DNA of 64,000 bases from Hydrogenobacter sp. T-2 (GTDB lineage: Bacteria; Aquificota; Aquificia; Aquificales; Aquificaceae), in assembly GCF_033971325.1 (NCBI RefSeq), contig NZ_CP117180.1, positions 1,246,041 to 1,310,040 on the forward strand. Reading direction: 5' to 3'. This document shows positions 12,358 to 24,969 of the stretch, piece by piece. The notes beneath the pieces were generated by a model. It was not told the origin of the DNA. It worked only from the letters and a program-made list of their open reading frames with translations, and searched no databases. How positions within the stretch are numbered: position 1 is the first letter of the stretch; each line of letters opens with the position of its first letter. Position numbers and translations under genes: made by a program.

Positions 12358-14289
12358 CTAAAATACTCCTACAGTTCTCCTTATTAAACCCACAGGGTCA
12401 AGGATTAGCACTATGCTACCGTCTCCTGTGATTGTAGCTCCAGAGATGCCTTCTATGTCTCCAAAAACCTTACCAAGTGGTTTTATAACCACCTCTTCAT
12501 CTCCCAGCATATCTTCAACAGCAAGAGCAACCCTCCTATTACCTATCAAACAGACCACTATGTAGCCTATTTTGTTCATATGTATACCGAGTATCTCTCC
12601 AAGGCTAAAAAGGGGTATTGTGCTTTCTCTAAGTATAAGCACATCTTCTCCAGACACATGGGAAACCATTGCATCATCACCACTCACTATTTCAAGCACG
12701 GAGTATATGGGAATGGAGAAGAGTCTTCCACCAATACTAACAAGAAGGGATTTTATGATGCCTACGGTGAGCGGGAAGCTCATAACCACCCTTGTCCCCT
12801 TACCCCTTTCGCTCCACACATCCACCGTTCCTCTGAAGTTTATAACTGTGTTCATAACCACATCCATACCCACGCCTCTGCCGGAGACCTCGGAAACCCT
12901 GTCTGCGGTAGAAAAGCCTGGACTGAATATAAGAGACAGAAGCTCTTTCTCCGTCATCTTCTCTGCTCTTTCTGGTGTTATTATGCCTTTTTCTATAGCC
13001 TTTCTTTTTACCTTCTGCACATCTATGCCCCTTCCATCGTCCTCAACAGATATAAAAACCCTGTCCCCTTGATAGTAGGCTTTGAGCTTTAATTGCCCCA
13101 CTTTTTGTTTCCCTAATCTCTCCCTCTCTTCTACTGGTTCTATACCATGGTCAATACTGTTTCTAAGAAGATGTATAAGTGGTTCTTCAAGTTTCTCTAT
13201 TAGAGATTTGTCCATCTCCGTATCTTCTCCCTCCATTATAAGCTGGACTTCTTTTCCTAAGAGCCTTGAAAGGTCCCTTACCACTCTTGGAAACTTTTGA
13301 AAGAGCTTTTTTACAGGTTGCATTCTTGTTTTCATAACCGCAAGCTGTAAATCGCCCACTATACGGTCAACGGAAGAAACAACTGTTTCTAATTCTTCAA
13401 CAGCCCTTGACTGGTATTCTTCAGATAGAGATTGGATAGTTTTTAAAAGTCTGTTCCTTTCAAGCACCAGCTCACCTACAAGGTTCATAAGGTTCTCTAT
13501 CTTTTGCACATCTATACGCAGGACCCTCTCCACCTCTTCTTCTTTTTTACCTTCTTTCCTTTCACGAGACTTTTCTTCCTCTACCTTCTCCTCTTTTGCG
13601 GGACTTTGAGCTTCTAATGTAGAAGGCTCCTCCATATTTTCTTCAAGGAATCTTCCTTCCGCATACAACATCATAATTTTGTCTGCCTCTTCTTCTATTT
13701 CTTTTGATATCTCTGCCGGTAGTGTAGTTTTCTTAATGAGGTTGTCTATGAAATCTATAAGCTCCTCCGGTCTTTTATCTGGAGGCATAAGGACAAGTTC
13801 TTCAAGTATTTCTTCTATGCTTTTACCCTTAAGATGGGAAAGACCATACTTATCAAGTAGCTCTTCAAGGGATGGTTTCTTTTCTTTTTCTGAAGCAATC
13901 CTTCCACCTTGCAGTATTGTGGAAAGCATGTGGATAAGAGATTGGTCTATACTGACTTCTTCATTCCTTGAGTAAAGGAAAAGGGCCTCCCTTATAAAGT
14001 CAATAGCTTTGAGGATTGCATCGCCTATTTCTCGGCTAAAAGAAAGTTCACCGCTTCTGATTTTACCGAGCACATCTTCCGCCTTGTGTGCGGTTTCCAC
14101 TATTGCGGAAAGACCAAGAAAGCCAGCACCTCCCTTTATGGTATGCATACTTCTGAAAGCTGAGTTTATTAAGTCTGAATTCTCAGGGTCTTTTTCCAGT
14201 TCTAAAAGTATCTGTTCAAGATTATCAAGATGCTCCTTAGCTTCCACAACAAACTCTTCAAATATCTCCCTCATTTCTTCTGGTATCAT
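12358..14289 (-). CDS. cheA: Chemotaxis histidine kinase CheA
   Basis: The 643-residue protein shows the normal domain order. An HPt domain has phosphorylatable His49 in [14 protein letters not shown] linker region without a clear P2 domain follows (about 140-255). Then come the P3 dimerisation helices ([17 protein letters not shown]), the P4 ATPase ([27 protein letters not shown]) and a C-terminal P5 CheW-like domain. It phosphorylates CheY and CheB. GGAGG lies 9 bases before the ATG, and the gene overlaps cheV by 4 bp. Confidence 0.97.
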   Translation of the reverse strand: MIPEEMREIFEEFVVEAKEHLDNLEQILLELEKDPENSDLINSAFRSMHTIKGGAGFLGLSAIVETAHKAEDVLGKIRSGELSFSREIGDAILKAIDFIREALFLYSRNEEVSIDQSLIHMLSTILQGGRIASEKEKKPSLEELLDKYGLSHLKGKSIEEILEELVLMPPDKRPEELIDFIDNLIKKTTLPAEISKEIEEEADKIMMLYAEGRFLEENMEEPSTLEAQSPAKEEKVEEEKSRERKEGKKEEEVERVLRIDVQKIENLMNLVGELVLERNRLLKTIQSLSEEYQSRAVEELETVVSSVDRIVGDLQLAVMKTRMQPVKKLFQKFPRVVRDLSRLLGKEVQLIMEGEDTEMDKSLIEKLEEPLIHLLRNSIDHGIEPVEERERLGKQKVGQLKLKAYYQGDRVFISVEDDGRGIDVQKVKRKAIEKGIITPERAEKMTEKELLSLIFSPGFSTADRVSEVSGRGVGMDVVMNTVINFRGTVDVWSERGKGTRVVMSFPLTVGIIKSLLVSIGGRLFSIPIYSVLEIVSGDDAMVSHVSGEDVLILRESTIPLFSLGEILGIHMNKIGYIVVCLIGNRRVALAVEDMLGDEEVVIKPLGKVFGDIEGISGATITGDGSIVLILDPVGLIRRTVGVF

Positions 14290-15236
14290 AGCTTGCCACC
14301 TCCTGCTTTATCAACAAGCTCAAGCATCTCCTTTGCATCAAACTTGACAAGGTAAGCGTCCGCACCCACGCTCATTGCCTTTTGTTTGTTCGCCTCATCG
14401 GAAAGTGTTGTATTTACTATAACTGGCAGGTGCATAAGTCCGGGTGTCTCTTTTATTTTCCTGGTAAAGGTAAGACCGTCCATGCGGGGCATTTCAATAT
14501 CTGTAAACACAACCTGCACAAAGTCCTTTATGTTTTTGTTTTCCGCTTTTGCCCTTTCAAGAAGTTCGTTGAGTTTTTCCCACGCTTCAAGACCATCCTC
14601 ACAAGCTATGATAGTGTGTCCAGCACTTTCTAATGTGTCGCTTATTATTTTCCTTGCCACAGCAGAATCCTCAGCAAGAAGAATTGTGTAGTGCATCGTT
14701 TCTTTTTGAGCCAATTCTTTTGCCTCCATCTCTCCAAATATCTTGAGAATACCCATATCGTGCAATATGCCCTCAAAGTCAAGTATGAGAAGCATCCCTT
14801 CCTCCGTATCCACAACTCCCGTTATTCTGCCACCAAGCTTTATATTCAAAACCTCTGGAGGCTTTTTTATGTCCGCCCAGGATATACGCATTATCCTCTT
14901 GGCGTCATGCACTATAACACCAACCTTCTCTCTGAGGAATTCAAGATGAAGCAGATACTTTCTCCGCTCTGGAGGTTCAGGTATACCCATCCATCTTGCC
15001 AAGCTGACCACAGGTATAAGCTCTCCTCTTACTTCAGCCATTCCCTCTAAAAACTCTGGCATGTTTGGCACTCTAGTTATCTGAGGAAGTCTTAAAACTT
15101 CTCTTACCTTTGCCACATTAACACCCAGTATCCACTGATAGAGACCTTCAGGCCTGTCTTCGTATACCCTAAAATTAACTATCTCAAGCTCGTTCGCCCC
15201 AGTCCTCAAAACCTCAGGCATCGCATAGGTGTCCAT
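14286..15236 (-). CDS. cheV: CheV: CheW-like coupling domain fused to receiver domain
   Basis: The 316-residue protein has a CheW-like domain at about 20-160 (MAEVRGELIPVVSLARWMGI) and a receiver domain at about 172-310 (ILLAEDSAVARKII, phospho-site region VVFTDIEMPRMDG). CheV couples receptors to CheA and can be phosphorylated to aid adaptation. GGAGGG lies just upstream of the start. It overlaps cheA by 4 bp, which would keep coupling protein and kinase in proportion. Confidence 0.95.
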   Translation of the reverse strand: MDTYAMPEVLRTGANELEIVNFRVYEDRPEGLYQWILGVNVAKVREVLRLPQITRVPNMPEFLEGMAEVRGELIPVVSLARWMGIPEPPERRKYLLHLEFLREKVGVIVHDAKRIMRISWADIKKPPEVLNIKLGGRITGVVDTEEGMLLILDFEGILHDMGILKIFGEMEAKELAQKETMHYTILLAEDSAVARKIISDTLESAGHTIIACEDGLEAWEKLNELLERAKAENKNIKDFVQVVFTDIEMPRMDGLTFTRKIKETPGLMHLPVIVNTTLSDEANKQKAMSVGADAYLVKFDAKEMLELVDKAGGGKL

Positions 15237-15238
15237 GT

Positions 15239-15514
15239 TTAACCCTCCTTCTTCATGTCCAACACCTCATTTTCTAATTCCCTTACCACAGCCTTCATTT
15301 CTCCAGCTATCTTATTGGAGATCTCCGCAAGCTTTCTGAACTCTGCAGCAACAACAGAAAAGCCCTTACCCATCTCTCCCACCCTCGCAGCTTCAATAAC
15401 CGCATTGAGTGCGAGAAGATTGGTCTGCTTTGCAATGCGTGTGAGATTGTCAGAAAGCTCCCTTATCTTCTCCATCTGCCCCAAGAGTCTCTCCAGAGCT
15501 TCCACCTTTTCCAT
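15239..15514 (-). CDS. Miniature chemoreceptor signalling-tip protein (91 aa)
   Basis: The whole 91-residue protein is one receptor-type hairpin, with [20 protein letters not shown], then [16 protein letters not shown], between short helices. It has no sensor, membrane helix or methylation-region length. The consensus tip is altered (Val for Ala before IEAAR, AAEFRKL for ADEVRRL). The ATG has GAGGAGG 7 bases upstream, inside the upstream gene, and a stop codon (TAA) in this frame lies just before the start. It overlaps the 303-residue receptor-like gene by 65 bp and ends 2 bp before cheV. It could bind CheW/CheV/CheA as a modulator (inference) or be a decaying receptor end. Confidence 0.7.
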   Translation of the reverse strand: MEKVEALERLLGQMEKIRELSDNLTRIAKQTNLLALNAVIEAARVGEMGKGFSVVAAEFRKLAEISNKIAGEMKAVVRELENEVLDMKKEG

Positions 15515-16361
15515 GACTTACCTCCTCAATGTTTTTTTCAAGCTCTTCCATATATTCCTTCATTTTTCCCATAAGGTCCCCATAGATTTCCTTTACAGCC
15601 TTAAGCCTGTCTTCTATTATTTCCAGTATGGTCCTAGTATCATCTGAGGTATCCTTGAGGGACTTTATATCCTCAAGACCAACCTCTATCTTTTCCGCTA
15701 TGTTCCTTATTCCATCTCTTATTTCCTTAAGGTTTCTACTTATGTCTTTTGCAGATTCCATAGACTTCTGGGCTAACCTACGAACCTCATCCGCAACTAC
15801 CGCAAAGCCTCTTCCTTGCTCTCCAGCTCTTGCCGCCTCTATTGATGCATTGAGGGCAAGGAGATTGGTCTGTTCTGATATACCCTCTATTATCCTCGTT
15901 ATGTTTTCTATGTATTTGGATTTTTCCCTGAGCTCGTCTGTCAGCTTTTTCATGTTATGCATGTCCTGAGTTTCTTCTTCCAGTTTTTTGAACATATATC
16001 CTATAAGCTCAAGCCCATTTATAAGGGTTCTATAAACATCCTCAAACTCTTTGAGACTTTCCTCAAAGTTTTCCCTTATATATTTAGCTCTTTCAAGAAT
16101 GGGCTTAAATATTTCCATGAGGTTTGGCAGAATTTCTTCTGATTCCTCCACCTTTTCTACTTTTCTAAATATGCTAACATTCTCAGAGATTTTTACTTCC
16201 TCACCCTCTGGTCTTCTTTCAAAAAGAACCTCCCCATCAAGCTCTATCCTTACACCTTCAGAGATATTGTTGAGTGCAAGCTCATAGAGGGCTTTTATTC
16301 TTTTGAGCCTCTCCAGTTCAGCCCTCAACTCTTCTTCTTCCTTTTCCTTTTTCCAAAACAT
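15450..16361 (-). CDS. Short cytoplasmic chemoreceptor-like signalling protein
   Basis: The 303-residue protein has no transmembrane segment. The first 70 residues form an acidic/basic helix ([20 protein letters not shown]) with a small beta-rich piece, then a helical region and a signalling domain with the tip [20 protein letters not shown]. Its last 18 residues, [18 protein letters not shown], are Gly-rich and unlike a receptor. They are read in the frame that overlaps the start of the mini-receptor gene. GGAGG precedes the ATG by 7 bases. It sits 3 bp after cheY. Confidence 0.82.
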   Translation of the reverse strand: MFWKKEKEEEELRAELERLKRIKALYELALNNISEGVRIELDGEVLFERRPEGEEVKISENVSIFRKVEKVEESEEILPNLMEIFKPILERAKYIRENFEESLKEFEDVYRTLINGLELIGYMFKKLEEETQDMHNMKKLTDELREKSKYIENITRIIEGISEQTNLLALNASIEAARAGEQGRGFAVVADEVRRLAQKSMESAKDISRNLKEIRDGIRNIAEKIEVGLEDIKSLKDTSDDTRTILEIIEDRLKAVKEIYGDLMGKMKEYMEELEKNIEEVSHGKGGSSGETLGADGEDKGAF

Positions 16362-16364
16362 CCT

Positions 16365-16757
16365 CTACCCTCCTTTGATAGCGGTCCAGGCTTTCTCTAT
16401 TTTTTCCTTTAATGTTTCTGGAGTAAAAGGCTTTACCACATAATTATTAGCCCCGGCTTGAATTGCTGCAAGCACATTCTCCTTTTTTGCTTCTGCGGTA
16501 ACCATTATTACGGGTATCCCCTTAAGCTTATCATCGGACCTTATTTGCTTTAGAGTTTCAAAGCCATCCATCTCCGGCATGTTCCAGTCTAAAAGCACAA
16601 AATCATAGTTGCCAGACCTTAGTTTTGAAAGGGCTTCTTTCCCATTTTCAGCTTCCTCTACATTGGTATAACCAAGCTGGTTCAGAATTGTTCTTATTAT
16701 CTTCCTCATAGTGCTCATGTCATCAACAACGAGAAACTTAGCCTCCTTTGGTGGCAT
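16365..16757 (-). CDS. cheY: Chemotaxis response regulator CheY
   Basis: The 130-residue protein is a single receiver domain with acidic pair VVDD, phospho-acceptor Asp57 ([12 protein letters not shown]), switch residue in VMVTAEA and conserved Lys in YVVKPF. Phospho-CheY binds FliM to change flagellar rotation. The surrounding residues match the E. coli-type CheY pattern. GGAGG lies 7 bases upstream. It follows cheZ by 10 bp, so signal and phosphatase are made together. Confidence 0.97.
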   Translation of the reverse strand: MPPKEAKFLVVDDMSTMRKIIRTILNQLGYTNVEEAENGKEALSKLRSGNYDFVLLDWNMPEMDGFETLKQIRSDDKLKGIPVIMVTAEAKKENVLAAIQAGANNYVVKPFTPETLKEKIEKAWTAIKGG

Positions 16758-16767
16758 GCTTTACCTC

Positions 16768-17328
16768 CTAAAGTCCAAGTTCTTCAAGAAGTTTATCCAC
16801 ATCTTCTTGAAATATCCTATCGCCAGTAAGCATCTCTGTTGCTTTACCTACTATCTTCTCCTTTTGTTCGGAGGGCAAAGTTGCCGCCTCTATGGAGGAC
16901 ACGATAATACGAAGGATGGTCTTTTTAAGGTTTTCAAGCACCTCTATAACCCTCTTTATTTGCTGGCTTGCAAGGTCTTGGAAAGACATCAAGGTTATAA
17001 TCTGAAGGAGTAGTTCAGAGAGCCTTCTTGACCTTTCCTTTATACTTTCAAGCCTTGACCTTATACTGCTTACTGGGTTCAAGCTCAAGAGAAAATCCAC
17101 ATCTTCTTGAACTTTTTCCAATTCTCCTATAAGCTCGTTTATTAAGCTTATTATCTGATGGACACTTTCTTCTGTAAACCTTATTACATCCTCCAAACTA
17201 CCACTTGCCATAGGAATGGCACTTGAAGTTTCTTCAAGGGGTCTCACGACCTCGTCCAGCTTTGTCTCAAGGCTTTTTACCTCCTCCAACAACTCTCTGA
17301 CAAGTTGTTTTACATCTTCCATAGCCAT
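16768..17328 (-). CDS. cheZ: CheY-P phosphatase CheZ
   Basis: The 186-residue protein is almost entirely helical. It carries MSFQDLASQQIKRVIEVLE at about 114-132, matching the CheZ catalytic segment: Asp118 and Gln122 sit at the spacing of the E. coli pair that positions water for CheY-P hydrolysis. Its extreme C-terminus, FQEDVDKLLEELGL, resembles the CheY-binding tail of CheZ. Both ends of the family signature are therefore present although the rest is divergent. It lies between fliN (17 bp) and cheY (10 bp). Confidence 0.9.
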   Translation of the reverse strand: MAMEDVKQLVRELLEEVKSLETKLDEVVRPLEETSSAIPMASGSLEDVIRFTEESVHQIISLINELIGELEKVQEDVDFLLSLNPVSSIRSRLESIKERSRRLSELLLQIITLMSFQDLASQQIKRVIEVLENLKKTILRIIVSSIEAATLPSEQKEKIVGKATEMLTGDRIFQEDVDKLLEELGL

Positions 17329-17345
17329 CTTTCTCTCCCGTATTA

Positions 17346-17723
17346 TTATACAACTTTCTTTATTCTTTCTTCCCTCGCTATTATATCAATGATCCTAACC
17401 CCGAACCTGTCCTCTACGATTACTATTTCACCTTTTGCCACTAACTTTCCGTTTACTTTTATATCCACTGGAGTCTCCACACTTTGTTCAAGCTCTACCA
17501 CAGAGCCGGGTCCAAGATGAAGCAATTCTCCAAGGGTCAGAGTTGCGGTCCCAACCACCACTTCAACCTCAAGAGGTATGTCCAAAAATCTTTTTAGCTT
17601 ATCAGATATCTCACCTTCCTTTTCCTCCTTTAGTTCTTGTTGGTAGCCCTTTGACGCTTCTTCCTGCTCTTTTAAAGCCTCCGCCCACATGTCTGCAAGG
17701 TTTTCTTGTTTTTCATCCTCCAT
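17346..17723 (-). CDS. fliN: Flagellar motor switch protein FliN
   Basis: The 125-residue protein has a C-terminal SpoA (surface presentation of antigens) domain: LDIPLEVEVVVGTATLTLGELLHLGPGSVVEL, with a shorter charged N-terminal part. FliN forms the lower C-ring with FliM. It follows fliM by 1 bp, so translation is coupled. Length is normal for the short FliN class. Confidence 0.94.
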   Translation of the reverse strand: MEDEKQENLADMWAEALKEQEEASKGYQQELKEEKEGEISDKLKRFLDIPLEVEVVVGTATLTLGELLHLGPGSVVELEQSVETPVDIKVNGKLVAKGEIVIVEDRFGVRIIDIIAREERIKKVV

Positions 17724-17724
17724 T

Positions 17725-18684
17725 TCAATCCTCCTTTTCTAAATGTTTGTATACTTTTATTGCCTTTTTGCTACCGACCTGCCCGAGAAAAGCAAGGGTT
17801 TTGGACTTGCCTTGCACTCTAACCTCAAGGGCTTCCCTGAGGAGTTTATTAAGGTTTATGAGGTCACCTTCTTTAAGTTCTAATATTTCCCTAAAGCTCA
17901 TATTTGTACTTCCGAGGACTACTTCGATCTTTAACGGTATCTTTTGGAAACTTTTTAATATAATAACATCGAGTTCTTTACTTTTAGCATCCGTAGGTCC
18001 TTTTAACATATCCTTGTAGGGTGCTATGGAACTTTCTGGTATAGCTAAATATATGTGTCCTTCGTTACCTTCTATAACTAAAGCCAGTTTGAGAAGTATA
18101 AACTTTTCCTTAGCACGATACATCGTCAGAAGGGCTGGATTTGTTTCTATTCCAACAGGGTTTATCTTTACATCCATAAGAGTGCTCCACGCTATTTCCA
18201 GCTCCTGATAGCATATATTCAAGAATCTCTGGATGAGTTTCATTTCTATGCGAGTGAAATCCCTACCCTCTATCTTGTAAGGCTTGGCACTACCACCAAA
18301 AACACTGCTCACTACAATGTATATAAGCTTTGGGTCTATTGCTAAAAGACATGTCCCCCTAAGGGGCTCTATGTTAAAAAGACCTATGGCACATGGGACT
18401 GGTAACTTTGCGGTAAATTCTCCAAACCTACTTAGGCTAAGGCTGTCCTTAAATATACTCGGAATTGTAACCACAAGAGAAGTAAGACCCCTTCTCAAGC
18501 CATTAATCCATCTTTCAAATATTAGCTCAAGTCCCGGAATCCTACCTGCGGATATATGCTCAAACAGTGAAAGGTCAAGGGGTCTTACCCTTTCCTCTTC
18601 TAACTCAGCTTTTTTTTCCTCTTCTTTGCCGAGAGTCTTGAGAAGAAGGTTTATCTCTTCTTGACTTAGAAATTCATCCGCCAT
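17725..18684 (-). CDS. fliM: Flagellar motor switch protein FliM
   Basis: The 319-residue protein starts MADEFLSQEEINLLLKTLG, the N-terminal peptide that binds phospho-CheY in FliM (EIDxLL-type). The FliM middle domain follows (VSSVFGGSAKPYKIEGRDFTRIEMKLIQRFL), then a C-terminal SpoA domain (KIEVVLGSTNMSFREILELKEGDLINL). It connects the chemotaxis signal to the flagellar C-ring. It is placed 2 bp after fliF and 1 bp before fliN. fliG is not in this cluster. Confidence 0.95.
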   Translation of the reverse strand: MADEFLSQEEINLLLKTLGKEEEKKAELEEERVRPLDLSLFEHISAGRIPGLELIFERWINGLRRGLTSLVVTIPSIFKDSLSLSRFGEFTAKLPVPCAIGLFNIEPLRGTCLLAIDPKLIYIVVSSVFGGSAKPYKIEGRDFTRIEMKLIQRFLNICYQELEIAWSTLMDVKINPVGIETNPALLTMYRAKEKFILLKLALVIEGNEGHIYLAIPESSIAPYKDMLKGPTDAKSKELDVIILKSFQKIPLKIEVVLGSTNMSFREILELKEGDLINLNKLLREALEVRVQGKSKTLAFLGQVGSKKAIKVYKHLEKED

Positions 18685-18686
18685 GT

Positions 18687-20192
18687 TTAACCTTTACTCC
18701 TTAACCATCCTTTAATTATCTTTGCAACCTTTTCTGGTTCTTCTTTTGCGGTCTTGACTATTGCTTCAACTGCTTCCACTTTTTCCGCCTTTATTCTTAT
18801 TTCCTCTGCACCCTCTATTACCTCAAGAGGGGGTTGACCCTCCAAGACGGGAAGCGGAGGAACCTCTTTCCTCTTGAGTAGCTTTCTCAATATTAACAAG
18901 GATGCCAGAGTTATAGCAAGCACAAGAAGGGCAAGAAGTCCGAGCCTTATGTAATTTTCATAGTCCGGTGCTGGTTTTTCAAAGACTGGCTTTTGGAAGG
19001 GTATAGCTTCAACGGTTATCACATCACCCCTCTGTGTATCTATTCCTGCGGAGGCGGAAACAATTCTCCTAATCTTCTCTAAGTCAAGGTCTTTTATGTT
19101 AGAATCTACCAGAACTCCCACGCTTAACCTTCTAACCTTTATAAGAGGGTCAACACTGTAAACCTCCTTCTTGCTTACTTCATAGTTGGTTATAGTTTCA
19201 CTTCTTTCGGTGAGCACCTGACCCGCACCTGCTACAGCACCAGCACCCGGTGGTATGTTTGCTTGAGCTCCGGGAATTCCTGCAATGCCCCCTGTGGTTG
19301 TTCTTTCTCTTTTCTTTTGCTGGCTTACTACTGCGGTCATATCTGGGTCGTATATCTCCTCCCTCTGTTCCCTCTTTGTAAAATCAAGGTCCGCAGATAC
19401 TTTGACCTTAACTGTGCCAAAGCCCAAGGCTTCTTCAAGAGCTTTTTGCACTTCTCTTTCAAGCCTTCTTTCAAACTCTGCCTTGAGCCTTAGCTCCTTA
19501 TCCTGGACAGTGCTTTCTGCTTCATCTAACATGGCGGTAAGATCACGACCCTTATCGTCCACAACCACCACATTTTTAGGCTTTAGCCTTGGAACACTTG
19601 CGGATACGAGGTTTCTTATAGCTTTTACTTGTTCTGGAGTAAGCTCATAGCCTGGTTTTAACTTTACAAAAACGCTTGCGGTAGGCTCTTCCTCTTCTCT
19701 TAGAAATATAGACCTTTGTGGCATACCTATGTTTACCCTTACATCCTCAATGCCAGACATTCTTAAGATTGTCCTGGCAAGCTCTCCTTCTACAGCCCTC
19801 TTGAAGTTTACCTGATTCTGAAAGTCTGAAACACCCATACCTGTTCTGTCAAAGACCTCATAACCTACTATCCCCTTACTGGGAATGCCCTTCGCTGCCA
19901 GTTTCAACCTTATATCCCTTGCTTGTTGTTCTGGAACAAGTATGCTCCTGCCATCCTGCCCCACCTTGTAGTTTATACCTTCCTTATCAAGCTCTACCAT
20001 AACCGCAGACATATCTTCTTGAGAAAGACCAGAGTAAAGGACTGTATAGTTGGGCTTAGTGGCGAGTGTTATCAATGCTATAAGAGCAACCAATGTGAGA
20101 ATAGGTATAGCTATGAGGGCTATTTTCTGAGGTGTGCTTAGTGCCAAAAACCTGTCTTTTAGGTTGTTTAAGGTTTCCCTCGCATCTACCAT
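18687..20192 (-). CDS. fliF: Flagellar MS-ring protein FliF
   Basis: The 501-residue protein has TM1 at about 24-44, a YscJ/FliF domain (TVLYSGLSQEDMSAVMVELDKEGINYKV, broken here for length), a FliF C-terminal domain with a Gly/Ala-rich loop (about 300-330) and TM2 at about 415-437. It ends in a helical cytoplasmic tail (VKTAKEEPEKVAKIIKGWLR) that in other bacteria binds FliG. It builds the MS ring in the inner membrane. It follows fliE by 2 bp. Confidence 0.96.
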   Translation of the reverse strand: MVDARETLNNLKDRFLALSTPQKIALIAIPILTLVALIALITLATKPNYTVLYSGLSQEDMSAVMVELDKEGINYKVGQDGRSILVPEQQARDIRLKLAAKGIPSKGIVGYEVFDRTGMGVSDFQNQVNFKRAVEGELARTILRMSGIEDVRVNIGMPQRSIFLREEEEPTASVFVKLKPGYELTPEQVKAIRNLVSASVPRLKPKNVVVVDDKGRDLTAMLDEAESTVQDKELRLKAEFERRLEREVQKALEEALGFGTVKVKVSADLDFTKREQREEIYDPDMTAVVSQQKKRERTTTGGIAGIPGAQANIPPGAGAVAGAGQVLTERSETITNYEVSKKEVYSVDPLIKVRRLSVGVLVDSNIKDLDLEKIRRIVSASAGIDTQRGDVITVEAIPFQKPVFEKPAPDYENYIRLGLLALLVLAITLASLLILRKLLKRKEVPPLPVLEGQPPLEVIEGAEEIRIKAEKVEAVEAIVKTAKEEPEKVAKIIKGWLRSKG

Positions 20193-20194
20193 CT

Positions 20195-20476
20195 TTATAC
20201 CTGCATTCTATTTAGCTCTTGGAAGGCTTCAAGTAACTTGTTTCTTAGTTGAATAAGGAGGTTAAGGGCTGTTTTAGCCTTCTCAAGCTCCACCACCATC
20301 TGATGGAGAGGTATGTCCGCACCCTTAAGGACAGCTTCCTTTATGCTTTCTGCTTTCTGTTGTTCCTTGTTGACCCACTGGACAAATCTGCCAAGCTCTT
20401 GCAGAAAATCTCCCTTATTGCTCTTTTGTTGGGTTAGCCTCTGCCCTAAAATACCTTCTATAGCCTTTATCTCCAT
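20195..20476 (-). CDS. fliE: Flagellar hook-basal body protein FliE
   Basis: The 93-residue protein has the FliE family pattern: FLQELGRFVQWVNKEQQKAE, then DIPLHQMVVELEKAKTALNLLIQLRNKLLEAFQELNRMQV. FliE links the MS ring to the rod and is exported through the flagellar type III system, so it has no cleaved signal. It overlaps flgC by 10 bp. Size and position between flgC and fliF agree with the usual flgBC-fliEF order. Confidence 0.94.
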   Translation of the reverse strand: MEIKAIEGILGQRLTQQKSNKGDFLQELGRFVQWVNKEQQKAESIKEAVLKGADIPLHQMVVELEKAKTALNLLIQLRNKLLEAFQELNRMQV

Positions 20477-20880
20477 AGCTCAAGGGTCCTTTGTGCCATT
20501 TCTCTTGTTGTTTTGAAGGCGTTTAGGTTTGCCTCATAGCTCCTCATAGCAGATATCATATCCGCCATCTCTTTGACCAGCTCTACGTTGGGCAATCTTA
20601 TAAAGCCCTCTGCATCCGCCCTTGGGTTTGTAGGGTCAAAGACAAGTTTAAAAGGCTCGTTGGATTCCCTTATCTCCCTGACTCTTACAGGTATATAACC
20701 CTTCTGTAGACTTTCCTCTGTTTGCACCGCTTCAAAAACTGGCTCTAACTTTCTGAAGGGTTCACCGTTTGCCTTGTAGGATTCAAAGTTTGCCAAGTTA
20801 CTGGCTATGGTGTTAAACCTTATTCTTTGAGCTTGCATTCCACTTGCAGACACATCAAAGGTTCTAAAAAGGTCCATCAT
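20467..20880 (-). CDS. flgC: Flagellar basal-body rod protein FlgC
   Basis: The 137-residue protein has the N-terminal rod motif (FDVSASGMQAQRIRFNTIAS, then NLANFES) and the C-terminal helix MADMISAMRSYEANLNAFKT, typical of FlgC. It is a proximal rod subunit exported by the flagellar apparatus. GGAGGG lies 6 bases before the first of two adjacent ATGs. The start overlaps the flgB stop (ATGA). It overlaps fliE by 10 bp. Confidence 0.96.
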   Translation of the reverse strand: MMDLFRTFDVSASGMQAQRIRFNTIASNLANFESYKANGEPFRKLEPVFEAVQTEESLQKGYIPVRVREIRESNEPFKLVFDPTNPRADAEGFIRLPNVELVKEMADMISAMRSYEANLNAFKTTREMAQRTLELWR

Positions 20881-21248
20881 TGCCTACCCTCCTTTATTAT
20901 ATTGTTTAGCTTCTCAAGACTTCCGGTGGCAAATTTCATATAGACCTCATAGGCTATCCTATTTTGGCTGAGCTTTGCCATTTCTTCCTCAAGACTCACA
21001 TCGTTAAGGTCATTGCCTATGAGCCGTTTTCTGACTTCAAAAACTTTAAAATCTTCAGAGCCTGCTGGCTTTATGTGTTTTAGACGTGTAACCCTTAAGT
21101 TGCTGTCCTCTGCGAGATTAAAGGCAACCTCCTTGGTTCTGTAATTGGGTGTGTCCGCATTGGCAATGTTGCTAAGAATTATCTTATGCCTTTTCCATGC
21201 GTAGTTAAGATAAGGCATTATCTTGTCCGCCCCCTTGAAAATATCCAT
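20877..21248 (-). CDS. flgB: Flagellar basal-body rod protein FlgB
   Basis: The protein of about 123 residues begins MDIFKGADKIMPYLNYAWKR and contains ILSNIANADTPNYRTKEVAF, the FlgB signature. Its C-terminal helix is EEEMAKLSQNRIAYEVYMKF. The ATG at 21248 was chosen because a GGGGGTGA ribosome-binding site lies 5 bases upstream; an upstream in-frame ATG at 21263 is less well placed. It ends with an ATGA overlap with flgC. The TPR gene upstream ends 5 bp before this start. Confidence 0.94.
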   Translation of the reverse strand: MDIFKGADKIMPYLNYAWKRHKIILSNIANADTPNYRTKEVAFNLAEDSNLRVTRLKHIKPAGSEDFKVFEVRKRLIGNDLNDVSLEEEMAKLSQNRIAYEVYMKFATGSLEKLNNIIKEGRQ

Positions 21249-21253
21249 CTTCA

Positions 21254-24576
<3,323 letters not shown>

Positions 24577-24594
24577 AGGGTATATTATAAGCCT

Positions 24595-24951
24595 TTAGAG
24601 TTTAAGGAGTAGCTTAAGGAGCTCAAAAAACACAGGGCTGTATAAGGCTATGGCTATCAGAAATAGGGCTATGAGGACTTTTACATAGGTTTCAAGTTTT
24701 GAAAACCTCGCTTTAAGCTCAAGCACCTCTCCCCTTACCTTGACAATTTCTTCCATCAATTTAGCACTTTCTTCCTTCAAGTCAGCCTTTGTAACTAGCT
24801 CCTTAGCAAGCTCTTCTTTTAGCTCCAACTTCCTCTGGAGGCTCAGCTCCTTTATAGTCTCATCCAATGCCTTTATAAACTCAATAGCTTCTTCTTTTCC
24901 TAACTTTTCCTGTAACTTTATAACAACTTCTGGTGGAAGTGTGCTAACCAT
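24595..24951 (-). CDS. Coiled-coil, C-terminally membrane-anchored protein (paralogue 2 of 3)
   Basis: The 118-residue protein is nearly identical to its neighbours over the first 55 residues and the last 35 (KLETYVKVLIALFLIAIALY). The central coiled coil is shorter (KLMEEIVKVRGEVLELKARF) and lacks the GEIGDLR repeats. Predicted topology is a cytoplasmic coiled coil with a C-terminal membrane anchor. Only 18 bp separate it from copy 1, and that spacer holds the same TATAAT-ATACCCT-ATG start arrangement, so each copy may have its own promoter. Confidence 0.78.
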   Translation of the reverse strand: MVSTLPPEVVIKLQEKLGKEEAIEFIKALDETIKELSLQRKLELKEELAKELVTKADLKEESAKLMEEIVKVRGEVLELKARFSKLETYVKVLIALFLIAIALYSPVFFELLKLLLKL

Positions 24952-24969
24952 AGGGTATATTATAAGCCT

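Noticed and set aside
12572-13092. Two plus-strand frames of 166 and 170 codons opposite cheA
   Set aside because: Both overlap each other and lie fully antisense to cheA, which has all catalytic motifs; their composition is that of complementary-strand shadows.
15239-16361. One receptor gene broken by a frameshift into the 303- and 91-residue frames
   Set aside because: Each part has its own complete signalling hairpin and its own ribosome-binding site, so a single split receptor does not explain them well; kept as an open alternative in the findings.
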